DNA of 38,429 nucleotides from Candidatus Collierbacteria bacterium (GCA_903884375.1 CAISER010000008.1:1-38429); one strand, 5' to 3'; shown: positions 1-8,549, numbered from the stretch's first letter. Translations and numbers: made by a program. The notes: generated by a model not told the origin, from the letters alone.

Positions 1-53
1 GGACAATCGGCAAACCCAAAAATTGTTACTGCTTTAATTTTTTTAAATGCCAT
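1..53 (-). CDS. 5' end of a gene that leaves the window (function not assigned)
   Basis: An ATG at 53 on the minus strand opens a frame without stop to the window edge, giving 17 residues that start MAFKKIKAVTIFG. It begins 8 nt after the stop of the rpe-like gene, so it is probably the next gene of the same long operon. The start resembles nucleotide-binding Rossmann proteins such as the LOG (lysine decarboxylase-like) family, but 17 residues are too few to decide. The rest lies outside the window. Confidence 0.5.
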   Translation of the reverse strand, partial: MAFKKIKAVTIFGFADC

Positions 54-61
54 AACTAATG

Positions 62-697
62 TTACTCTACGTTTTCTAATTTTCGGAATGTTTCTTCAGG
101 TTTTTCGGCTGTCAATATCTCACTTCCCACCGCAAACTCCATTTTTTCTCCCCCTACTTCTAAACATTTTTTAATATTTTCTTCGTTCAAACCCCCGTCA
201 ATCATTATTGTCACCGAAGAGGATAGTTCTCTAACTTTGATTATTTTTTCAATCACAGAATTCTCAAATTGTTGACCTTGGATTCCGGCTTTTACCGCCA
301 TCAACAACACCACGTCCACCAAATTAACCCAATCTTCAACCCCCTCCAAAGAACTGTCCAAATCAAACGCCAATCCCGTCTTCATACCAGCTTCCTCTGC
401 TTTTGAAATAAAGCTCAATTTATCTGACATTTTTTCCACATGGCCATAAACTGCCGTAATACCCGCCGCCACACACCTTTCAATCCACTCAATCGGCTCT
501 TCCACCATTAAATGTGCTTCTATTTCTGATGGAGTCTCAACAGATAGCAACACTTCCGGCATCACTGTTTCTGTTGAAAAAAATTTTCCATCAATAATAT
601 CCATCTGTACCGTTCCCGCAAACATATCCACCTTTGCCAAATTCTCTTCAAACTTACTAATATCTTTAGCTAATATTGTTGGAATTATTTTATTCAT
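62..697 (-). CDS. ribulose-phosphate 3-epimerase-like TIM-barrel protein
   Basis: A 211-residue protein with the layout of Rpe, which interconverts ribulose 5-phosphate and xylulose 5-phosphate. It keeps the first Asp motif (MDIIDG, Asp33), HLMV (His62) and the late DGG motif near residue 167. It differs from classical Rpe in two places: the metal-ligand His before the first Asp is Gln31, and the phosphate-loop motif NPGFGGQ is replaced by VKAGIQGQ. It may therefore be a divergent epimerase or a related enzyme with another substrate. The ATG overlaps the rpiB stop (ATGA), and rpiB is its natural pathway partner. The family is fairly certain; the exact reaction is not. Confidence 0.75.
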   Translation of the reverse strand: MNKIIPTILAKDISKFEENLAKVDMFAGTVQMDIIDGKFFSTETVMPEVLLSVETPSEIEAHLMVEEPIEWIERCVAAGITAVYGHVEKMSDKLSFISKAEEAGMKTGLAFDLDSSLEGVEDWVNLVDVVLLMAVKAGIQGQQFENSVIEKIIKVRELSSSVTIMIDGGLNEENIKKCLEVGGEKMEFAVGSEILTAEKPEETFRKLENVE

Positions 698-1134
698 TTA
701 ATTAAGTTATCAAGCTTCATAATCCGTCTTGCATATTTTTCATCTTTTGCAAACTCTTTTGATAAAAATATCATCACCATTTCTTTTACCGACTCAACAT
801 CAACATAATCGGCCGGAATTGAAAGACAATTTATATCGTCATCTGTCCTACCTCTTGCTACCGCCTCTTTATCAAATGCCAATCCACATCTTTCTCCGGT
901 AAATCGATTTGCAGCGATCATCATTCCAAATCCATTTCTACAAAACAAAACAATTCTATCTTCATCGGAAACTGTTTTAGCAATTGCCTCCTTTGCAAAA
1001 TCTACATAATCATCATCTAAGTCAATACTCGTTGCTCCTACATCAACAACACCAAATCCTTTGTCTAATAACCAAGACTTAATTTCTTCTTTTTTTTGAT
1101 AACCCCCATGGTCAGCTCCTAGTATTACATGCAT
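694..1134 (-). CDS. rpiB: ribose 5-phosphate isomerase B family (RpiB/LacAB)
   Basis: A protein of 146 residues from the ATG at 1134; the frame is open to a TTG at 1152, but that would overlap the previous stop and adds residues not expected in the family. RpiB converts ribose 5-phosphate to ribulose 5-phosphate. The sequence shows the N-terminal GADHGG motif and the active-site cysteine loop (LFCRNGFGM) followed by IAANRF, matching the usual CGTGIGMSIAANK block. Its stop overlaps the start of the rpe-like gene by 4 nt, so the two are translationally coupled and represent two neighbouring steps of the non-oxidative pentose phosphate pathway. Confidence 0.85.
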   Translation of the reverse strand: MHVILGADHGGYQKKEEIKSWLLDKGFGVVDVGATSIDLDDDYVDFAKEAIAKTVSDEDRIVLFCRNGFGMMIAANRFTGERCGLAFDKEAVARGRTDDDINCLSIPADYVDVESVKEMVMIFLSKEFAKDEKYARRIMKLDNLIK

Positions 1135-1148
1135 ATATATACAATATA

Positions 1149-1448
1149 TCAAACCCCAAACTCAGCCTTCAGTTCATCGCTCATCAAATCACGACTCCAA
1201 GGCGGATCCCATACCAACTCCACTCTTAACTTTTTTATCTCGGTAACGTTTTTTAGTGCCTCTTTAATTTTATTGTCTATTTCCGGTGCCAAAGGACACC
1301 CCGGTGAAGTTAAGGTCATCTCCACTTCTGCTTCTCCTTTTTCATATCGCACATCATAAATTAAACCCAAATCCACAATCGAAACTCCAAGCTCCGGGTC
1401 CATCACTTTTTCCAATGCCTTTCTAATTTTATCTTCCACCATTTTCAT
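1149..1448 (-). CDS. SufT/MIP18-like (DUF59) Fe-S assembly factor
   Basis: A 99-residue protein that is essentially one DUF59 domain. The hallmark blocks are DPELGVSIVDLGLIYD near residues 17-32 and MTLTSPGCPLAP near 43-54, with the conserved Cys in SPGCP. The tail WDPPWSRDLMSDELKAEFG is typical of SufT/PaaD-type members. These proteins help deliver or mature Fe-S clusters. Its place in the operon downstream of sufCBDSU supports that role. It starts 3 nt inside the end of the preceding small membrane gene (ATGA overlap). Family assignment is firm; whether it is the SufT orthologue is inferred from context. Confidence 0.85.
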   Translation of the reverse strand: MKMVEDKIRKALEKVMDPELGVSIVDLGLIYDVRYEKGEAEVEMTLTSPGCPLAPEIDNKIKEALKNVTEIKKLRVELVWDPPWSRDLMSDELKAEFGV

Positions 1449-1639
1449 TTCTTCATTCTAAATTCTGCTTCAATTAGAACAAATACTCCCCAAATTGCCG
1501 CGATTAACCCAACTAACATCCATTGAGTACTGGCAAACCACAAGTCGGTTCCTAAAGCACCGATAAATGCCAAAACAACACTTACAACTGAAAAATATAT
1601 TAAGGCTTTCCCGATAGCTAATTTATCTTTATTTCTCAT
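1445..1639 (-). CDS. small two-helix membrane protein, unknown function
   Basis: A 64-residue protein with two predicted hydrophobic helices (about residues 13-32 and 40-56), a basic N-terminus and a short charged C-terminus (EAEFRMKK). I do not recognise a family. It lies between the ferredoxin gene (16-nt gap) and the SufT-like gene (4-nt overlap), so it is very probably made from the same transcript. A role close to the membrane with the CcdA/DsbA or ferredoxin proteins is possible but not shown. Confidence 0.75.
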   Translation of the reverse strand: MRNKDKLAIGKALIYFSVVSVVLAFIGALGTDLWFASTQWMLVGLIAAIWGVFVLIEAEFRMKK

Positions 1640-1655
1640 ATTTTCACCCCCTCTC

Positions 1656-1880
1656 TTATTTTGGCCAAACCGTTTCTCCGGTTGCCGTATTAATAATTTT
1701 TATTGCCATTACTGGACATGCTCGAGCCGCCATGGTTTTTTCTTCATCGCTATTCCCATCCTGATCTATCAAACCAACCTTCCCGTCTTCCTCCAATTTA
1801 AAAGTCAAACCTGCAAGATTCACACACGATCCCGTACTGATACATTTATTTTTATCTATTACCACTTTATACTTCGTCAT
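1656..1880 (-). CDS. single-cluster ferredoxin with three cysteine ligands
   Basis: A small ferredoxin of 74 residues from the ATG at 1880. That start has a GAGG motif 8 nt upstream, better placed than for the upstream in-frame ATG at 1928, which would overlap the reductase gene by 17 nt. The cluster motif is C-x2-T-x2-C (in CISTGSC) with a distant third Cys in ACPVMAI; the usual second Cys is Thr. This fits a [3Fe-4S] cluster or a [4Fe-4S] cluster with a non-Cys ligand, as in some ferredoxins with Asp there. It directly follows the flavin reductase gene, its likely electron donor or acceptor. Confidence 0.85.
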   Translation of the reverse strand: MTKYKVVIDKNKCISTGSCVNLAGLTFKLEEDGKVGLIDQDGNSDEEKTMAARACPVMAIKIINTATGETVWPK

Positions 1881-1911
1881 CACCGGTTCCTCATTCATTA
1901 TCATCAGTTTA

Positions 1912-2619
1912 TCACGCAAATCTCTCATAAAGTATTTGCCTCTTTGGTACCCCCTTATTAGTTAATAAATCATTAATTTCCATAATCATTTCTGAATTTC
2001 CACACAAAAAAGCTATCGTCTTATTTCCTTCTATCCTTAAATCGCCAATTACATCACCTACATGTCCTTGTACCCCTGGCCATCTCTCTCCCGGACGTGA
2101 TAGGGTAATCTCCATACAAAAATTGTCATACTCTCTTTGTAATTTATCCAGTTCCGCCACCCAAAATAAATCTGTTTCATACCTCATTCCCCAAATTAAA
2201 TTTATCCTTCCATGAAATTTTTTATTAATCAGCAAATCTTCAATCATCGGTTTAAGGGGTACCATTCCAGTTCCCGTACCCACGAATAATAATTCTTTCT
2301 CTCCTGTTAGTTCTTTTACGTCCACCACAAACTTTCCCAAAAAACCAAGCACCTCAACCGAATCACCAACCTTTATTCCTAAGATATATTTTGAACCTAG
2401 CCCCATTGGTGATACATTAATTACCAACTCAATCATTTTCTTTCCAGGCAAACTTGCCACAGAATATGACCTTCTTAGTCCTTCTTCACTTACCTTCAAA
2501 CTTACAAACTGCCCGGGAACAAAAATTGCAACTTCCGGAAGTTCAATTCCCAATAACCAAGTTTCTTCCGATAAGTTCTCTTTGTAGATTACCTTCCCAA
2601 ACATTTTCTTTACCACCAT
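1912..2619 (-). CDS. ferredoxin-NAD(P)H reductase-like flavoprotein
   Basis: A 235-residue FNR-family oxidoreductase. The FAD-binding motif RSYSVAS is near residue 49, the glycine-rich nucleotide loop GTGTGMVPL near 113 and the C-terminal CGNSEMI block near 207. Such enzymes move electrons between NAD(P)H and ferredoxins or other small carriers. The ferredoxin gene is immediately downstream and the CcdA-like gene ends 6 nt upstream. This suggests an electron chain feeding either Fe-S assembly or the membrane thiol relay. The choice of NADH or NADPH cannot be read from the sequence. The C-terminal residues (YERFA) are short, as in the FNR group without a C-terminal extension. Confidence 0.85.
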   Translation of the reverse strand: MVVKKMFGKVIYKENLSEETWLLGIELPEVAIFVPGQFVSLKVSEEGLRRSYSVASLPGKKMIELVINVSPMGLGSKYILGIKVGDSVEVLGFLGKFVVDVKELTGEKELLFVGTGTGMVPLKPMIEDLLINKKFHGRINLIWGMRYETDLFWVAELDKLQREYDNFCMEITLSRPGERWPGVQGHVGDVIGDLRIEGNKTIAFLCGNSEMIMEINDLLTNKGVPKRQILYERFA

Positions 2620-2625
2620 ATTTGT

Positions 2626-3315
2626 TTATTTTATTGCTATCCAAAACCCTACAGCCACTAATGCCACTCCCAATATCAATCTCATCCATTTTGTATTTTT
2701 ATGCTGCCATTCTTTCATGTTTATAATCTGTTTTCCTCCTGCCATTATTACCAAAATCACCACCAGAGGCAATATAAAAATTAAATTGTAATAAAGAAAA
2801 AATCCCAACACTTTTGCCATTGGTAATCCTGACCTGGCGATTACGGCAGTCGTTCCTATATAAAGAGGCAACATACAAGGAGTCGAAAATATCGTTGTTA
2901 AAAATCCAATTAAAGCTGTCACTCCGAAACTTGCCTTTGTCATTAGTTTGGTTAATTTTTCAAAACCCTTAGAACTCATCTGGAGATGAATCGGTGAGTC
3001 CAAACAAAACACATCTTTTAACTGGATTATTCCGGCAATTATCAATGCGCCTCCTACAAAATATTTAAATACTCTAGCAAACCACCAATGTTGGAAATAA
3101 TAAGCCACTCCATAAAACAATAATCCTGTCATTAAGTATGTTAAGAAAACAGCCAAGATGTAGATCGCTCCTGTTTTTAAAATATAATTTTTATCCTTAC
3201 TCCTTCCCCCAAAAACAATCAGATACCCCAAAAATGTAATCATCATCCCAATACCACAGGGATTAAGTCCATTTGTTAGTGCAGCAACAGAAAGCAATGG
3301 AATATTTATTTCCAT
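2626..3315 (-). CDS. CcdA/DsbD-type transmembrane thiol-disulfide carrier
   Basis: A 229-residue polytopic membrane protein with about six hydrophobic helices. Two helix-embedded Cys-Pro motifs are visible: NPCG near residues 18-21 and TPCM near 145-148, the redox pair of the CcdA/DsbD core. CcdA-type proteins pass reducing electrons from the cytoplasm to thiol proteins outside the membrane. The DsbA-like gene lies directly upstream with no gap, so the two probably form donor and acceptor. An extra Cys in VFCLDSP near residue 103 lies in a loop. No thioredoxin domains are attached, so it is the short CcdA form and not full DsbD. Confidence 0.85.
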   Translation of the reverse strand: MEINIPLLSVAALTNGLNPCGIGMMITFLGYLIVFGGRSKDKNYILKTGAIYILAVFLTYLMTGLLFYGVAYYFQHWWFARVFKYFVGGALIIAGIIQLKDVFCLDSPIHLQMSSKGFEKLTKLMTKASFGVTALIGFLTTIFSTPCMLPLYIGTTAVIARSGLPMAKVLGFFLYYNLIFILPLVVILVIMAGGKQIINMKEWQHKNTKWMRLILGVALVAVGFWIAIK

Positions 3316-3948
3316 TTATTTAACTTTAAGTAATTCATTAACCTTAGCCACCACAAAATCGGCTGCAACCTGTTCTCCATTTACATAAATTGTTGGTGTC
3401 CCCGATAGTTTTAAACTATTACCCAGATTAACATCTTGTTGCACGGCTACTGCCACTTCTGTAGAGTTAAGTTTTTCCAAAAATATTTTTTCATCCAACC
3501 TTAAACTTTTTGCATACTCTACCAATTTATCCTCGATTTTGGGAGCAACAGACCACTCTTCTTGTTTAACAAAAAGCAAATCAATCATCTCCCAACCTTT
3601 CCCCATCACCCTTGCTGCTTCAACTGCTTTAGCTGTCATTGGCGCATATTTATGAATACCCAAAGGGAAATGTCGAAACACCATTTTTACTCCGGCAGTA
3701 CTATTCATACTAGTTATTAATTCATGTGCTCTTTTACAAGCAGGGCACTCCATATCGGAAAAATTTACCACTGTTACTTTTGTTTCTCCATTTTCTTTAA
3801 CCATTACTGCTCCATTAATCAATAAATTTTGGTCAACGCTTAGTAAGTTTCTGTTACCGGCCATTTTTGACAATCCATAAATCATCACCATTACCAAAAG
3901 GGCACTTCCCATAATAACTTTTAATATTAATTTCCAATCGTTTGTCAT
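3316..3948 (-). CDS. membrane-anchored DsbA-like thioredoxin-fold protein
   Basis: A protein of 210 residues from the ATG at 3948, which follows the sufU stop by 1 nt; a TTG at 3957 is in frame but less likely. An N-terminal helix (about residues 7-26) anchors it outside the membrane. The thioredoxin fold carries the active site CPAC at 68-71 and the cis-Pro loop SGTPTIYVNG near the end. It belongs to the Thioredoxin_4/DsbA-like group. Its role may be disulfide formation or, with the neighbouring CcdA-like protein, reduction or isomerisation of extracytoplasmic thiols. Its place inside a suf operon is unusual. Confidence 0.87.
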   Translation of the reverse strand: MTNDWKLILKVIMGSALLVMVMIYGLSKMAGNRNLLSVDQNLLINGAVMVKENGETKVTVVNFSDMECPACKRAHELITSMNSTAGVKMVFRHFPLGIHKYAPMTAKAVEAARVMGKGWEMIDLLFVKQEEWSVAPKIEDKLVEYAKSLRLDEKIFLEKLNSTEVAVAVQQDVNLGNSLKLSGTPTIYVNGEQVAADFVVAKVNELLKVK

Positions 3949-3949
3949 A

Positions 3950-4306
3950 TCAATCAAATACTTTTAATAATCCACGATAGGCGAGTGTAGCACACTTCAT
4001 TCTGCCCACATTTATTTCTCCTCCAAGCATCTCAACTACACCTGTTTCTCCAAATTTTTCCAAATCAATTTTATTCATCCCTGTTACTTTTTCTGAAAGC
4101 ATTGACGCTCCTGCTGTAGAGATCGCGCAACCTACCCCTTGCCATTTCATATCTGTAATTTTTCCATTTGTAAGTTTCACAAATATTTTTATTAAGTCTC
4201 CGCAAGAAGAGTTTGCCTCATCAATGGTTTTGTCTGCTCCAATTAGTTCCCCCATATTTCGAGGATTCTTGTAATGATCAATAATTATTTGGCGGTACTC
4301 GGACAT
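3950..4306 (-). CDS. sufU: SufU/IscU-type Fe-S scaffold or sulfur-transfer protein
   Basis: A 118-residue IscU-like protein. It starts with the typical IIIDHYKNPRN motif. It has the three conserved cysteines in SSCGD, VGCAIS and MKCATLA. SufU works with SufS, taking the persulfide sulfur in a Zn-dependent way or acting as scaffold. The ATG shares one base with the sufS stop (TAATG), so translation is coupled. SufU is shorter than many homologues (about 140 residues), mainly in the region between the second and third cysteine. No SufE gene is seen in the operon, so SufU is the expected partner of SufS. Confidence 0.92.
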   Translation of the reverse strand: MSEYRQIIIDHYKNPRNMGELIGADKTIDEANSSCGDLIKIFVKLTNGKITDMKWQGVGCAISTAGASMLSEKVTGMNKIDLEKFGETGVVEMLGGEINVGRMKCATLAYRGLLKVFD

Positions 4307-5586
4307 TAAGCAAATACTTTTGGTACTTCTCTAATTTTATCAACGAAATAGTCAATTTCCTCTTTTGTATTGTAAAGATAAAAAGTTGCTCTTACCATCG
4401 CCTCTACTCCATAACTTTTTACTAAAGGAGCTGCACAGTGTTGACCGGAGCGCACCGCAATCCCAAAATTGTTTAATATCTGAGCCGTATCGTGTGCATG
4501 AATCCCTTTAACATTAAATGCGATTGCCGCTCCTCGGTTTATATCTTCCGTTCCATATAACAATATCAAGCCTTCATTTTTCAACGTCTTCATTTTCTCC
4601 AATGCATATTTTAGTAAGTTATTTTCGTATTCATGGATGTTATCCATTCCAACTGACATTAAATATTTTATTGCCTCTCCTAACCCTACGATTCCGGCGA
4701 TATCGGGGGTCCCTGCTTCAAATTTTGAAGGGATATCTGCCCAAGTGGATCCGCCAAGCTTAACCTCGCCAATCATATCTCCACCAAAAAGAAATGGTTT
4801 CATCTTATTCAATATTTCCTTTTTACCCCACAAAACACCAACACCTGTTGGACCAAGCATTTTGTGTCCGGAAAAAGCCAAAAAGTCAATTCCAAGTTTA
4901 ACCACACTTACCTTCATGTGTGGCACCATTTGCGCTCCATCCAACAATATCAAGCTTTGAGGAGATTTTCTTTTAATCATCGGTACGATCTCCCCCAATA
5001 ACGGTACTGTCCCCAAGGTATTTGATTGCCCTGTTAAGGCTACCATTTTCACCTTGTTATCCAGTAGATTTCTCCAACCTCCAACCACAACTTCAAACTC
5101 GGCGTTGTTTATTTTTTCCGCTTCTTTTTCATTTTCCAGCTCTCCTTTTTCATTAACATCAATTACTCTAAGTTCTGCTCCTTTTCTTCGACACAGTTCT
5201 TGCCACGGAATCATGTTTGAGTGATGTTCCAACTTTGTGATTACAATTGCATCACCAGCCTTAATATTTTCCTCACCCCAAGAATAAGCCACCAAATTAA
5301 TACTTTCGGTTGTGTTTCTGGTAAAAATTATTTCTTCACCTAAAGCCCCAATAAATCCTGCCACATCTTTTCTTGCTTCATCCACCAATTCCGTCGACTC
5401 CACCGACATCTCATATACGCCCCTGTGAATATTGGCATTTATCTCTCGGTAATATCTATTCATCGACTCGATTACCGTTTTCGGTTTTTGGCTTGTTGCC
5501 CCGGAATCAAAATAAACCAAATCGTGTCCGTGAATTTTTCTTGAAAGAATTGGAAAATCAGCTCTAATTTTATTTATATCAATCAT
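4306..5586 (-). CDS. sufS: SufS cysteine desulfurase
   Basis: A 426-residue class V aminotransferase-fold enzyme that removes sulfur from cysteine for Fe-S assembly. Visible hallmarks are the N-terminal DFPIL block, FDSGATSQKP, the PLP region HHSNMIPWQ, the Schiff-base Lys in SGHKMLGPTGVG, and the catalytic Cys in RSGQHCAAP close to the C-terminus, set in the short SufS-type loop. Length is normal. It starts 8 nt after the sufD-like stop and ends on the sufU start. There is a modest insertion around residues 150-170 compared with common SufS proteins. Confidence 0.95.
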   Translation of the reverse strand: MIDINKIRADFPILSRKIHGHDLVYFDSGATSQKPKTVIESMNRYYREINANIHRGVYEMSVESTELVDEARKDVAGFIGALGEEIIFTRNTTESINLVAYSWGEENIKAGDAIVITKLEHHSNMIPWQELCRRKGAELRVIDVNEKGELENEKEAEKINNAEFEVVVGGWRNLLDNKVKMVALTGQSNTLGTVPLLGEIVPMIKRKSPQSLILLDGAQMVPHMKVSVVKLGIDFLAFSGHKMLGPTGVGVLWGKKEILNKMKPFLFGGDMIGEVKLGGSTWADIPSKFEAGTPDIAGIVGLGEAIKYLMSVGMDNIHEYENNLLKYALEKMKTLKNEGLILLYGTEDINRGAAIAFNVKGIHAHDTAQILNNFGIAVRSGQHCAAPLVKSYGVEAMVRATFYLYNTKEEIDYFVDKIREVPKVFA

Positions 5587-5594
5587 GTTTAATT

Positions 5595-6053
5595 TTAATT
5601 CATAAAACTATTAATTATCATCTTTTTCCCTTTATTTTCCCCAATTCCTCTTGATTTTAAATAAAATAGTTGTTCTTCATCAATTTTACCCACACTGGCA
5701 CAATGACTCGCTTTTACTCTATTCGCCTCAATTTCTAACTCTGGTTCAACGATAGCCAAAGACTTTTTGTCCAAAAGCAAAAACTTCATTATCAACATAC
5801 TATCAGTCAATTGCGCTTGTTTCTTAATTATTACCGTTCCTTTAATCTTTACTCTTGCACCATTTTCCGCCACCCCCTTAATAACCACCCTCCCAAATGT
5901 TTCCGGAACTAAATGGGTTATTACCAGATTCAATTCATAATCACCCTTTTTTCTGGCATCAATTATTCCCAACCACTCTAATCTGTCTCCTTCTCCGGCT
6001 AATCGAAGTTTTATTTCGTGAACCCCTGGTTTATTAATTAGATATTTTTCCAT
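5595..6053 (-). CDS. sufD: short SufD-like protein (SufB/D core, C-terminal part only)
   Basis: A 152-residue protein that matches only the C-terminal half of the SufBD beta-helix domain; full SufD is about 400 residues. The diagnostic block is VKASHCASVGKIDEEQLFYLKSRGI near residues 113-137, equal to the SufD segment with the conserved His; the residue after it is Cys where Gly is usual. It sits 5 nt after sufB and 8 nt before sufS. No stop-interrupted N-terminal part exists upstream, since sufB fills that space. So it is either a naturally minimal SufD or a worn-down one. It could still pair with SufB through the conserved helix and beta strands. Confidence 0.82.
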   Translation of the reverse strand: MEKYLINKPGVHEIKLRLAGEGDRLEWLGIIDARKKGDYELNLVITHLVPETFGRVVIKGVAENGARVKIKGTVIIKKQAQLTDSMLIMKFLLLDKKSLAIVEPELEIEANRVKASHCASVGKIDEEQLFYLKSRGIGENKGKKMIINSFMN

Positions 6054-6058
6054 ATGTT

Positions 6059-7426
6059 TTATCCCACCGAACCCTCCATTTCTAATTCCACCAACCTATT
6101 CATTTCCACCGCGTACTCCATTGGGATTTCTTTCATCACCGGTTCCAAAAAACCATTAACAATCATTGCTTCGGCTTCGTGTTGAGACAAACCCCTACTC
6201 ATCAAATACAATAGTTGTTCTTCACTTACTCTGCTAACCACAGCTTCATGTTCCAAAATAACATCTTCCTCAAATATTTTATTTAATGGATACGTATCAC
6301 TGCGAGAAAACTCATCCAATATAAGCGCATCGCAGACCACCATAGATCTTGCTCCAACCGCCCCTTTATTAATTTGTATCATTCCCCGATAAGAAGTTCT
6401 CCCCCCGTTTTTACTAATTGATTTACTAGTTATTTGAGAAGTTGTATTTGGAGCCAGATGAATCATTTTCGCTCCGGTATCTTGATGTTGCCCTTTTCCC
6501 GCCCAAGCAATTGACAACATTTCTCCTTTTGCTCCATCTCCGGCCAAAACACAAGATGGGTACTTCATAGTTAAAGCCGATCCCAAATTTCCATCCACCC
6601 AACGCATTTCCCCGCCCTCATCCACCCACGCTCTTTTTGTCACCAAGTTATAAATATTTTTATACCAATTTTGTACTGTAGTGTATGCCACTTTTGCCTT
6701 TTTCTTTACTATTACTTCAACTACAGCCGCATGAAGTGACGCCGATGAAAATGAAGGGGCACTACATCCTTCTATGTAATGTACACTCGCACCTTCTTCT
6801 ACCACAATCAAAGTTCTCTCAAACTGCCCGGCATTTTCACTATTTATTCGAAAGTATGCTTGTAAAGGTAGCTCAACCTTTACCCCTTTCGGAACATATA
6901 CAAAAGATCCGCCACTCCACACTGCTGTATTCAATGCTGCCAATTTGTTATCACCCATAGGCACAATTGTGCCAAAATATTTTTTGACAATATCAGGATA
7001 AAGTTTTAATGCCTCATCCATCGACAAAAAAAGTACTCCTTTCTTAGCCAAAGTTTTTTTCAACGATCCATATACCACTTCCGAATCGTACTGTCCTTTA
7101 ACTCCAGCCAACAATTCTTGTTCTGCTTGTGGCACTCCTATTCTTTCAAAAGTATTCTTTATTGCTTTTGGTACATCATTCCAAGATTTTTTTTCGGTTA
7201 CTGCTGGTTTTAGATAATAATAGATATTTTCAAAATGAACAGGGGAGATATCTCCACCCCATTTAGGTATTGGTTTTGATAAATACACCTTATAAGCAGC
7301 TAATCTTTTTTCCAACATCCACTCAGGTTCTTGCTTCATCGCCGAAATCTCTCGGATTAATTTTTCATCCAAACCTCGTTCGCCTTTATACGAATAGGCA
7401 ATTTTGTCGGCTTTACTTATATCCAT
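6059..7426 (-). CDS. sufB: SufB, Fe-S scaffold subunit of the SufBCD complex
   Basis: A full-length 455-residue SufB. Recognisable blocks are the N-terminal region ending in [46 protein letters not shown] with the conserved Cys, and the C-terminal [20 protein letters not shown]. SufB holds the nascent cluster and binds SufC. It overlaps the end of sufC by 14 nt, so the two are tightly coupled. With SufD reduced to a fragment, SufB may carry most of the scaffold role in this organism, possibly as a homodimer; that is inference. Confidence 0.95.
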   Translation of the reverse strand: MDISKADKIAYSYKGERGLDEKLIREISAMKQEPEWMLEKRLAAYKVYLSKPIPKWGGDISPVHFENIYYYLKPAVTEKKSWNDVPKAIKNTFERIGVPQAEQELLAGVKGQYDSEVVYGSLKKTLAKKGVLFLSMDEALKLYPDIVKKYFGTIVPMGDNKLAALNTAVWSGGSFVYVPKGVKVELPLQAYFRINSENAGQFERTLIVVEEGASVHYIEGCSAPSFSSASLHAAVVEVIVKKKAKVAYTTVQNWYKNIYNLVTKRAWVDEGGEMRWVDGNLGSALTMKYPSCVLAGDGAKGEMLSIAWAGKGQHQDTGAKMIHLAPNTTSQITSKSISKNGGRTSYRGMIQINKGAVGARSMVVCDALILDEFSRSDTYPLNKIFEEDVILEHEAVVSRVSEEQLLYLMSRGLSQHEAEAMIVNGFLEPVMKEIPMEYAVEMNRLVELEMEGSVG

Positions 7427-8135
7427 GTTTTTCTAATCTATTAGCAACTTCTTTCCCTCCGTTTTCCACAATTCTTCCATCTTTCATTACCGCTACTCTA
7501 TCGGGAATCAGATAATTCAATATCCTCTGATAATGCGTAATTACCAAAACGCTCATTTTATTTTCTTTCACCATTTCCGCTACATTTTTGGCAATGGTTG
7601 CTAAAGCATCAATATCAAGACCACTATCAATCTCATCTAAAATTAACAACCTGGGTTTCAAAATTCTCATCTGAAGTATCTCCATTTTTTTCTTTTCCCC
7701 TCCACTAAATCCTTCATTAAGTCCTCTATTCAAAAGTTCATTACTCAAATGTAATTTCTCTGCCTCATTCTCGATTGTTCTCTTTAATTCTAATGCTGAT
7801 ATTTTTATTTCTTTATATTTTGCACGAAGGGCAGTCAAAAGCATTTCTCGTACCGTTACTCCCGGTATTGCCACGGGATATTGGAAAGCCAAATAGATTC
7901 CCTTATTTGCTCTTTGGTCAGAAGTCATACTCAAAATATTTTCTCCTTCAAAATCGATTTTCCCTTTTGTCACCTCATATTTTGGATTTCCAATAATGGT
8001 TGAGGCTAAGCTTGATTTTCCGGATCCATTCGGACCCATAAGAGCCAACACCTCTCCTTCTTTTATAGATAAATTAATTTTCTTTAAGATTTCTTTTTCT
8101 TCGATATTAACCTTCAAATTACTTATTTTTAACAT
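7413..8135 (-). CDS. sufC: SufC, ABC-type ATPase of the Suf complex
   Basis: A 240-residue soluble ABC ATPase. Walker A is GPNGSGKSS near residues 34-42. The signature [14 protein letters not shown], with the KK-rich form typical of SufC, lies near 148. Walker B is [12 protein letters not shown] near 167 and the H-loop is VITHYQRIL. SufC powers conformational change of SufB and SufD during cluster assembly. Its ATG follows the Rrf2 stop by 1 nt and its end overlaps sufB. The gene order Rrf2-sufC-sufB-sufD-sufS-sufU is the common compact order in many bacteria. Confidence 0.95.
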   Translation of the reverse strand: MLKISNLKVNIEEKEILKKINLSIKEGEVLALMGPNGSGKSSLASTIIGNPKYEVTKGKIDFEGENILSMTSDQRANKGIYLAFQYPVAIPGVTVREMLLTALRAKYKEIKISALELKRTIENEAEKLHLSNELLNRGLNEGFSGGEKKKMEILQMRILKPRLLILDEIDSGLDIDALATIAKNVAEMVKENKMSVLVITHYQRILNYLIPDRVAVMKDGRIVENGGKEVANRLEKHGYK

Positions 8136-8136
8136 T

Positions 8137-8523
8137 TTATTTAGCTAAATCTTCTAACGTGTATTTTTCTAATAATTTATTGATATCTTCTGTTAATTTG
8201 TCCATAAACCTCACTTGGCCACAATCCTCACCCATTGGGCATCCCTCACAAAATACCGGTGACACTTCGCCTTCAATGGCTTCAAGAGCCTCTCTTATTT
8301 GTATCTCTCTCGGTTCGTAATTCAAGCTATATCCGCCACCTTTACCCTCACGACTGTTCAAAATTCCAGCTTCCACCAAAGAAGCGGCAATTTTACTCAT
8401 AAAAGCTCTCGGCATACCCATATCAGAGAGTTCCTTTAGATTAATCCGTCCTTTCCGGCCTCGTAAAGCCAAAACTGAAAGCATAGATAGGCCATAATCA
8501 GCCTTTTTGGTAAGCGTAAACAT
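8137..8523 (-). CDS. Rrf2-family Fe-S-type transcriptional regulator of the suf operon
   Basis: A 128-residue winged-helix protein. The N-terminal Rrf2 motif MFTLTKKADYGLSMLS and the recognition region around GMPRAFMSKIA are clear. Three cysteines in CEGCPMGEDC near residues 92-101 match the cluster-binding loop of IscR/SufR-like regulators. It heads the operon and very likely senses Fe-S status and controls its own promoter. A 25-bp palindrome covers the -10 box just upstream. Because that -10 box ends 11 nt before the ATG and no Shine-Dalgarno sequence is present, its mRNA has almost no leader. Confidence 0.92.
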   Translation of the reverse strand: MFTLTKKADYGLSMLSVLALRGRKGRINLKELSDMGMPRAFMSKIAASLVEAGILNSREGKGGGYSLNYEPREIQIREALEAIEGEVSPVFCEGCPMGEDCGQVRFMDKLTEDINKLLEKYTLEDLAK

Positions 8524-8524
8524 A

Positions 8525-8549
8525 TACTTGGACTATTATACTCCAAGTA
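8525..8549 (-). promoter_or_regulatory. suf operon promoter with palindromic Rrf2-type operator over the -10 box
   Basis: On the minus strand, TACTTGGA and TCCAAGTA flank a nearly perfect palindrome of 25 bp, with a single mismatched pair inside. Its centre holds a consensus -10 box, TATAAT (8535-8540), 11 nt before the Rrf2 ATG. A weak -35 (GTGACA) lies 19 bp further upstream. The length and the ATAC...GACT-like half-sites recall type 1 IscR sites. Binding by the Rrf2 protein would directly block RNA polymerase. Confidence 0.75.
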
